64,000 nt of DNA from the NCBI GenBank assembly GCA_025716855.1, contig JAIXMQ010000052.1, positions 1 through 64,000 on the forward strand, written 5' to 3'. A program made the translations under genes and the position numbers. Positions within the stretch are counted from its first letter, which is position 1, and every line of letters begins with the position of its first letter. Under the pieces are notes generated by a model. It was not told the origin of the DNA. It did not search any database and saw nothing but the letters and a program-made list of their open reading frames with translations. Positions 57,401-64,000 of the stretch are shown one piece after another. This DNA comes from Pilaira anomala. Its lineage: Eukaryota; Mucoromycota; Mucoromycetes; Mucorales; Mucoraceae.

Positions 57401-60019
57401 TTGCTGCATCTTGTGCGACAGAAATTATCCAAGTGCTAATGAAGAACTATATTGTGCTCTCGGGTTCGCCACTCTCTCATTCCGCTCATTTAATGAGTGA
57501 AGAAGTTCAATTTGCGGCTAAATTTGCCTTGGGCCACCTTGCTGCGTTCGTAATTAATAATGATCAATTAGTTTCTACACTTTATAATGTTTTGATTGAT
57601 TCAGCTACTAGTAGTAACAGCAAGTCTAGAAATATTGATACGGCAATCGATCTTGTGCAATACGCAAATGGGTATGCGGCAGGCCATTTTATTGGGGCAT
57701 TGGCCATGTGGCCTACTGTTACGGATCAAATTGAACAAATGAAAAATACAGGCTTACAGTCTTTGATATCGTACTGCGGGGCACCTGTTATTGCAGACAG
57801 TCGTGTGCTTGGAATTATGATGGGTCTTGCATCCAAGTTAAAAGCAAGTTATATGGGCTCTGAGTTATCGTTTGCGGTAGATAATCTGAAATCGTATCTT
57901 GAAGGGAATGGTATGAATAAAGGGTTATTGTTTGGGTCTACATGGCTTGCTGCAGTAGGTGCAATTAAGGAAAATCAAGTAGATTATGAAATTTCTAGTA
58001 TAATTGAGTCGGTCATGACAGCCGCTTCTCAAGATGTAAGTTATGTTAAAGAATGAATTATGATAGGTAGAAACTCATGTTGATTATATCTAGTTTAATT
58101 CCGCACCACATTTTTATAATTTTTCAATTCCTTATGCAAAAATCCAATACCATAGCTATGTTTGCAGTACAGACGATGAACAAATGGAAACACTTTATTG
58201 GAATGCATTTGAACCTTTATTAGATAGTATTCAAAACGATGATGCATCAAGTAATTATCGTATTGCAAGTTTGTTCTCTATTGGTTGTTTATTAGGCGTC
58301 AGTTACTTGAATTCAGATGAGGATGAGAGTACAGGCATCTATGCAGAGGCAGAAAAGTATCGATCTGGGTTAAGACATCGTGGGTTAGATAAGTTGGCTT
58401 TTGTAGCAGGACTTCGTTCAAGATCAGCGCCGGTTGGTAACTTGAAGAGCGGACGTGTTGCAGCAGCTATTTGTGGAAAGGTAATTGACTGTGCCAAACG
58501 TATGATGAATGCTTTACAGATTGCTTCGGGTCCTCATCAAGAGAGTCTAGGAACAAATACTTCAGCCATGTTATCTGCTTCTTCTGAACCATTATCGTAT
58601 AATCGATTAAATGCTAACACAAGTTATATTCGAGCTGTGTTCGATAGACTTATGGTGATTGAAAATGAAGAATGTATTAGTATGTTATTGAAGAGTTTGA
58701 CGGAGACTCCAGGACCGTTACCTGCTGTGAACTGGTTTACGTTGGTTACAAAGGTTTCAAAAATGTCAAATAGATTGCGTGTGTTGTGTTTGGCTTTTGC
58801 TTCAACGCATGCTACTACTTCGTTGTCTTTATCTGAGTTTTTGTTGACGCAGATGACGAGCATCTTTAAGTCAATACAGTCTAAGAAAGATTTAGATATG
58901 TCCGTTTGTCAAGTATTCTTTGAAGGCAGAGGTCTTGGTACCGTACTTGAGCTGGCTGGATTACCTCGTGTAGAGACAAAGCAAGAAATCAAGCGTCGTG
59001 GTATGAGTGCAGTAGTAAAAAAGATCACTATTTCTGAAAGTAGAGCGATTGAGATGCTTCAATTATTGGGACAAAAATATCAATACTTTGATTATGAAAC
59101 ACAGGTAACTTTTTTTCTAAATGTATATAGTAAACCGGCATGAGTTGATAGTTTTATTTTAATCAGTATGTGTTATTGTCCAATGTATTGGAACATTTGC
59201 CAGCTATAGTAGATGAAGCCAAGACTAAGTTTGTAACATCTATTAAGGAGGTCGTTATGCAGTCTATGTTAATGTATACATTCGCACACCCGGATCAAGA
59301 AGATCTTAGACAATCAGGATACGAAAAAGTAGTTCGTCAATTGATTGCATGTAGTATAACAAGCATTACGGACTTGTTTCCAACAGGTAGATTAGATGAT
59401 TGGAAAGATGTTCAAGATACAGATATATTTGCAAAGATGACAGCACTTTGTGAGTTCTATCAGTTGCACAAAAAGGATGTAGCTATGAAGTATATGAGTT
59501 CAGCGCTTGTTCACTTAATTAGTATAAACCCGTATCAGGATAAGACATTATATACCTGGGATGTATTGGCGGAGACTATGGAAAAGGATAACGAGGCAAG
59601 TGCTTGGATGCTTCGTGTATTAGATGGTTTTGTGGTTTATATTGGAGCTATGGAAGAAACAGAGGATATAATTGATAATTTAGGTGGAAGTTTGGAAAAT
59701 GGGCTATGGTCTATTTTGAATGCTTGGAAAGTTGGATCTCCTATTGCTTGTTGTGATAAAACCAAGGTAGTTGAAACTGCTTTTGCGTTAGGTAATTTTG
59801 TAACTGCAGAACAGGAACAGGTAAAGAAAAAAAAGTATTAGATTAAATTTTGTTATTTATTCTTTCCTCCATTATTAGATTGTAAAACGTATATTTAAAT
59901 TGTATGATATGACACAAGGGTTTGTTGTGCCTTTTACTTTCTTGAATCGATTGATACATGCTTTACCTGGCAATATTGTCACACAGTACGAGTCCAAGTA
60001 TCGTCTTTTAAATCAATAA
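54465..60019 (+). CDS. Focadhesin (FOCAD/RST1)-like HEAT-repeat protein
   Basis: Six exons (54465-55592, 55652-56552, 56624-58035, 58094-59104, 59167-59820, 59879-60019) give 1,748 aa, close to human FOCAD at about 1,800. It is all-helical with HEAT/ARM-like repeats throughout, without signal or membrane segments. The match to FOCAD rests on the middle (exon 2 end to exon 3). Blocks such as ESRSIWNVAVVYL, YLQFKESILKEYILPLL, ALDALSHFSAQD, ILPEKAMEYI, MRRGLFKAEF and VAPGLRSGYASAIL follow in the same order and spacing as I recall for FOCAD. FOCAD in animals and RST1 in plants associate with the SKI-exosome RNA decay machinery. A similar role here is inference. Confidence 0.82.
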
Positions 60020-61032
60020 ATGAAACATAAATATTTTTCTGGTATGTATATTGCTTAGTCTTGCGGATGTTTTCTTTTCCTTGTTATAAGTGAATACTTT
60101 CTTGCCTGACTTTTAAGCTTAAGGAGAAATATTTATCTTTTAAACTTGTTAAATGAGCCATTAGCTCAATAAAAAATTTACACTAACTACTTAATGTGTG
60201 GACATCTAGAACTCGTAAGTCACTGGCTGAAGTGTAGGTTCTACTTTAAAAATGATTCATAATCACCATTCACGAACGAAGATATTTTCTTCTTATAAAT
60301 ACAAGTTTGGGCACTCTGTATGGCAACAGCTTTTCCCATTAGTATTGCGCTTGACTTGATAAAACACTAGTATACGTTAAAAGACCAAGATATTAGAATT
60401 TCATGATTTTTATTTTCTAATAAGAAACGATTTTTTTTTTTTTATTCATGCATAACTCGCCTGTTTGAGTCCGTGCATGATATGCTATACAATTTCTACT
60501 ACACAAAATCCTTTTTCTACTCTATTGTAACTATCATTCAAATTAACCGCAGTTTGTATTTATTATGCCATTGTATAAAAAAGAATTGTTAAAGACATTG
60601 AGCTTTGGCTGTGAGTGAGATTGCATCCATTCCTCATCATTTTTGATAGATGTTTATATGAAAAAAAAAAAAAGCTTATGTATAGTTAATAGAGACCTTG
60701 CTATCTTAAATTTTGATTTTATAAATGTGAAACATTTACCTAAAAGATAGAAATTTTTGAAGTCGTAAAATCGTCAATCAGATGAAAGTATAACAACACT
60801 AAATGCACTTTTTAAGCTTCAATTACTCTAATATAATAGCCAGGACGCAGAATAAATGTTAAGAAATATATTTATGGTACCTACCATACCAATACCCTAT
60901 TCAAACAAACAAAGTACCTCACTTCAAACCATATTTTTTTACAGTAAGTATAAATTAAACTTTATTCTCTTACTTAATTAAAGTCTTTTCATTATTTATA
61001 TTTAGTAAATACATATTTTTAATTTATTTAAA
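60020..61032. other. Intergenic, AT-rich, no gene seen
   Basis: About 1 kb between the FOCAD-like gene and the Harbinger remnant. No coding sequence or RNA gene recognised. Confidence 0.5.
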
Positions 61033-61893
61033 ATGGCCCCCAAAATAAACAATCCCAGCGACACTGGCAAGGATTCGTCAAAAAAAAAAAAAAAAAAAAA
61101 ATCGTGTCAATAACTTTGTTCGACCAGTTATCTATTATAATCAAGAAGTAGGACAACCTAGCCGAGATATATACTTGTTGCCAAGTCAATCAACCAGGCT
61201 ATGGTCACTGGTCGGACGAAAGACTGATAGCGTTATTACAGGCGTATACTCCTGCTATTAACATGGTCACAAACAAGAAGCATGGGACGAAATTATCGAT
61301 TTGGTTAATAAAACTCCTGGCGAAAACAAGTTGAAATATGACGCTGTTAAAAAAAAGCTAGATGCATTATTACATCAGTACAGGGATTCATTAAAAGAGA
61401 TAAACATATCAAAACACACCGGTCTGGGTGAAAGGATTTTGACTCCTATTGAAGAGGCCGCAAATGTGGCTATAGAAAAGGTACAGTACATTATAACAAT
61501 TTTTTATCGTTACGTTTTGAAGATCTATACACTAATTAGTACATATATATTATAGGACAATGATTTCAAGGCTCTTACCAAGGCAGAAAAGGAGTAAGAA
61601 GAATTAGAACAAGCGAGAAGACAAGCGGTAGAGGCGAGCGTACTTGAATTGAGCTATGCAAATGCCCCCGTTCAAAAAAAAAAAAAAATAAGGGTAATGG
61701 TAAGAGTACGAGTACGAATGAACCGTCAATAGTGATTGAGAAGATGGAGGAGAACTTACCAGGACAGCCTTTGGCCATAGGTTTCTTCCCACTTAACAAA
61801 AAGGAGATTTGGAGGTCCCAGCAGACATTCCAGCAAGAAATAATTGCTCTTTTGAAACAAATGATAGACCTTTTTGGAAGAAATAAAATGTAA
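61033..61893 (+). pseudogene. Myb/SANT-like partner protein of a Harbinger element
   Basis: Starts MAPKINNPSDTGKDSS at 61033; a run of about 22 A (61080-61101) then shifts the frame. The trihelix/Myb-like region is GYGHWSDERLIALLQAYTPA (about 61190-61260). After a second frameshift near 61265 comes GHKQEAWDEIIDLVN, TPGENKLKYDAVKKKLDALL and NISKHTGLGERILTPIEEAA. An intron probably lies at about 61481-61556. A TAA interrupts at about 61596 (KAEKE-stop-EELEQARRQAVEAS). The end is GFFPLNKKEIWRSQQTFQQE to TAA near 61893. In active Harbinger elements this protein brings the transposase to the nucleus and the element ends. Not functional here. Confidence 0.75.
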
Positions 61894-61984
61894 TTCTGCC
61901 CGTCTATAAAAGATAAATAAATAAATAAAAATATAAATAAAAATAAAATGAAATTATAAAATTATGCTGCTTTTATTATTCTCT

Positions 61985-63165
61985 CTAATCATCTTCATCA
62001 TCTGACAAAAGACCCTCAATAACATATATAACTTCTTTAGGAGTTCGATCTTCTCCTTCGATTTTATCACGTCGTAAACCGCGGATATAATCCTCAAGGA
62101 CAGGAGGACGCAGGCCAAAGCAAGTTCCAGTGCCGGAACTACCACGAGCACAATGAACCATGTCTTTATTAAACACGGTCGAAAGAATATAAGCCCTGGA
62201 AGGGGTATTCTGTCGTACCCTCATCATATGGTCTGTTTTGCAGTATAAAAAGTACCTTCGTACCTCTGCAAATTCCCATTCAACACTAATACGTACCTTA
62301 GACATACTTGCATTACAGTCCTGTTTATGTTATATAAAAAAAAAGAGTTACATATTTGCGTAATAAATTTCTTATTTTCAACTTAAATACGTGCGTAGTA
62401 TCGTTACTTTTATCAAACGGACAAACAGGGTTTTCTGTAAGGATATTGTAGGCTGGGTCACCATAAATAACATAGCATTCAAGTGACGGGAAAGGAGTAA
62501 TGGTTAAGTGCTTTTTTAACCTCTCACCGACCTTGGAGCGTCTATTCACCCACTTGTCATGTCTGCAATCAGCATATGGTCCCATTATACAACTTGTAAT
62601 ACCATCAGGAGTGACGATGGCCTGGTATTTCAAGCAATGGAACCATTTCCAGCCGTTAAACAGTTTACGCTGTAAACAGTCGTCACCGTACGGTCTTTGA
62701 ACCTTTTGTAGAGTTCCATCAAATTTTGGGAAGTAGGAACCTTTATCAGAAATTGCCTTAGAGAACCTTTTTAGATTCGCAGGGCTAAACTGGTCAACGT
62801 GGAATTGTATTCCCTATTGAAACTGGGAAAAAATAACTTTTTCCAATCCAGTCAAGACTCTTGAGCAATTACTTTCATAGATGTAAAAAGTAGCAGCCAT
62901 GTTCGCAGGAGTCGAGGAAAACCGAGCTTGTGAGCAGCCATGGCAAAACCTTGGTTACGTAAAACTGTTTTCCCTCCAAACGTGTAGTATTTGTTTAAAC
63001 CACTTGCCACGGTGATTCGATCGATCTGCTGATATGAAAAACGAAAATGATTCGTACAGGTGTCGTAGTCCAAAGAGCTCAAATTTTATCTTCGGTATGC
63101 TGTTATTCCAGTTCTTCCAACTCTTTGTACCGGATTTCGTTCATATAAGACTTCCATTTCTACAT
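61985..63165 (-). pseudogene. HARBI1/DDE_4-type transposase, broken
   Basis: Read from about 63165 on the minus strand. N-terminal part FRFSYQQIDRITVASGLNKY (about 63030), then AAHKLGFPRLLRTW. A stop at about 62852 and an in-frame TAG near 62815 break it. The DDE region is readable at 62800-62460: FSPANLKRFSKAISDKG, FPKFDGTLQKVQRPYG (first Asp), LFNGWKWFHCLKYQAIVTPD, GPYADCRHDKW (second Asp) and CYVIYGDPAYNI. The C-terminal part follows after an intron or break: MSKVRISVEWEFAEVRRYF (from 62305; Glu of the triad in VEWEF) and an acidic end LLSDDEDD at 61985. The order matches Harbinger transposases. Confidence 0.82.
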
Positions 63166-63556
63166 AATTAACCATATTGTGTGATTATCTAAGAAATTTA
63201 TTTCAATGCAATGGTTCAAAAAATGAAAATGAAAACCCAGAATCAGGTATCAAAATTTGATTTTATAGCAAGGTCTCTAATATATAACGTATTACTCAAT
63301 TCATGAGACAATAGCAGTTTGCATGAAGCATCTAAGGCTATAATAAAGATAATAAAATATTGATAGATTATGGGTAGCCTCTCTATCTTACGAATGAAGC
63401 TCGATACAAAACCCAAATAATTGAATTCTACCTTCAAACTATGGTATTCCGATGTCACTAAACTCAGCAAGAAAAAGTTAAAAAAGAAAAAACCTGTCTC
63501 TACCCCCTTTTTCCTTTTCTTGTTTAATAACCGCTGTTACTACGCAAAACGAAAAT
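63166..63556. promoter_or_regulatory. Upstream region of REV1
   Basis: No gene called. A pyrimidine-rich stretch (about 63494-63522, with CCCCCTTTTTCCTTTTCTTG) precedes the start codon by 35-60 bp. Confidence 0.4.
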
Positions 63557-64000
63557 ATGGAAGAACAAGATCCTTATGGTGCCATCAAGTTTGGTGAATT
63601 TCGAAAGTACATGCAAAACAAACAATCGAAATTAAAGCAACAAGAAAAAGAACTGTAAAATAAGAGCGTTTTATAAAAAATAAGAAATAAATTTTGACGT
63701 ATAAAATATAGACTAAATCAAAGTAGCCAAGAACAGCTTCCGTTATTTGATGGTTGCTCAATTCATATTAATGGATATACCGACCCACCTTCGAGTGAAT
63801 TGAGACGCTCAATCATACAATATGGTGGAGACTACCAGCATTACTGTAACGTATCACAGTTGTGTAATTCCATTTTCCTTTAAATACCAACTTTTTTTCT
63901 GAAATAGTAAAGAAATCCAGTGTTACACATATAATTGCAACGAACTTAACAAACTCTAAAATCCAAGAATTTCGGTACGTATGATACGATAACATTTTAT
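63557..64000 (+). CDS. REV1: DNA repair protein REV1, N-terminal part (runs off the window)
   Basis: Three exons are visible: 63557-63654, 63712-63863 and 63908-63974, after which GTACGT opens an intron that leaves the window. The N-terminus reads GAIKFGEFRKYMQNKQSKL, followed by the BRCT domain: LFDGCSIHINGYTDPPSSEL, IIQYGGDYQHYC, VTHIIATNLTNSKIQEF. The FG.F..YM..K and INGYT.P blocks are characteristic of REV1, a Y-family dCMP transferase and scaffold of translesion synthesis. The BRCT domain binds PCNA or DNA ends. The polymerase domain lies outside the window. Confidence 0.93.

Larger units (their letters stand above)
61033..63165. mobile_element. PIF/Harbinger-type element, decayed
   Basis: Two convergent broken genes form the usual pair of this superfamily: a Myb/SANT-like DNA-binding protein on + (61033-61893) and a HARBI1/DDE_4-type transposase on - (about 63165 to 61985). 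Terminal inverted repeats and the 3-bp target-site duplication were not identified by eye, so the limits given are those of the coding parts. Confidence 0.75.

Overview
This window looks like nuclear DNA of an early-diverging filamentous fungus, most likely Mucoromycota (Mucorales-type). It is strongly AT-rich, and its genes are broken by many short GT-AG introns (about 45-130 bp). The gene set is fungal (RPN1, SEC9, MCD4, PKA catalytic subunit, RPS10, RPB11, REV1), and the transposons (zf-RVT LINEs, FAR1-type MULE, Tc1/mariner, PIF/Harbinger with a Myb partner) fit that group. Long A or T homopolymers (30-58 nt) sit in introns and just upstream of genes. Species cannot be assigned from sequence alone.

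Layout. 1-9 kb: tRNA-Ile(AAU), a decayed GDSL esterase, a CABLES-type cyclin-box gene (minus), an aldo/keto reductase and beside it a decayed duplicate of that reductase. 9-14.2 kb: PKA catalytic subunit with a Q/N-rich cassette exon, then a lineage-specific minus-strand gene of unknown function. 14.4-22.7 kb: a transposon island. It holds an old LINE on the minus strand with a younger LINE nested in its last codons (16-bp target-site duplication), a decayed MULE, an array of about 369-bp tandem repeats, and a LINE remnant with an inverted internal block. 22.7-25.7 kb: an AT-rich stretch with no recognisable gene.

25.7-37.5 kb: a compact housekeeping block with RPS10, an orphan coiled-coil gene, RPN1, SEC9/SNAP-29-type SNARE (convergent with RPN1), a second aldo/keto reductase, and MCD4 (GPI ethanolamine-phosphate transferase 1). 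37.6-49.4 kb: four head-to-tail minus-strand genes for IGHMBP2/Hcs1-type SF1B helicases. They form two pairs, 1/2 and 3/4; copy 2 carries a stop codon exactly at the Q-motif glutamine. This cluster is the most unusual thing in the window.

49.4-64 kb: a broken Tc1/mariner element with 57-59 bp inverted repeats lying just upstream of mitochondrial PheRS, then RPB11, a 1,748-aa focadhesin (FOCAD/RST1)-like HEAT protein, a decayed PIF/Harbinger element (Myb-like gene converging on the transposase), and the first three exons of REV1 running off the right edge.

Most genes are independent housekeeping units; nothing here resembles a metabolic operon. Exon borders were read by eye from splice consensus plus reading-frame continuity. 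Where full exon sets are given, the summed length is divisible by three.
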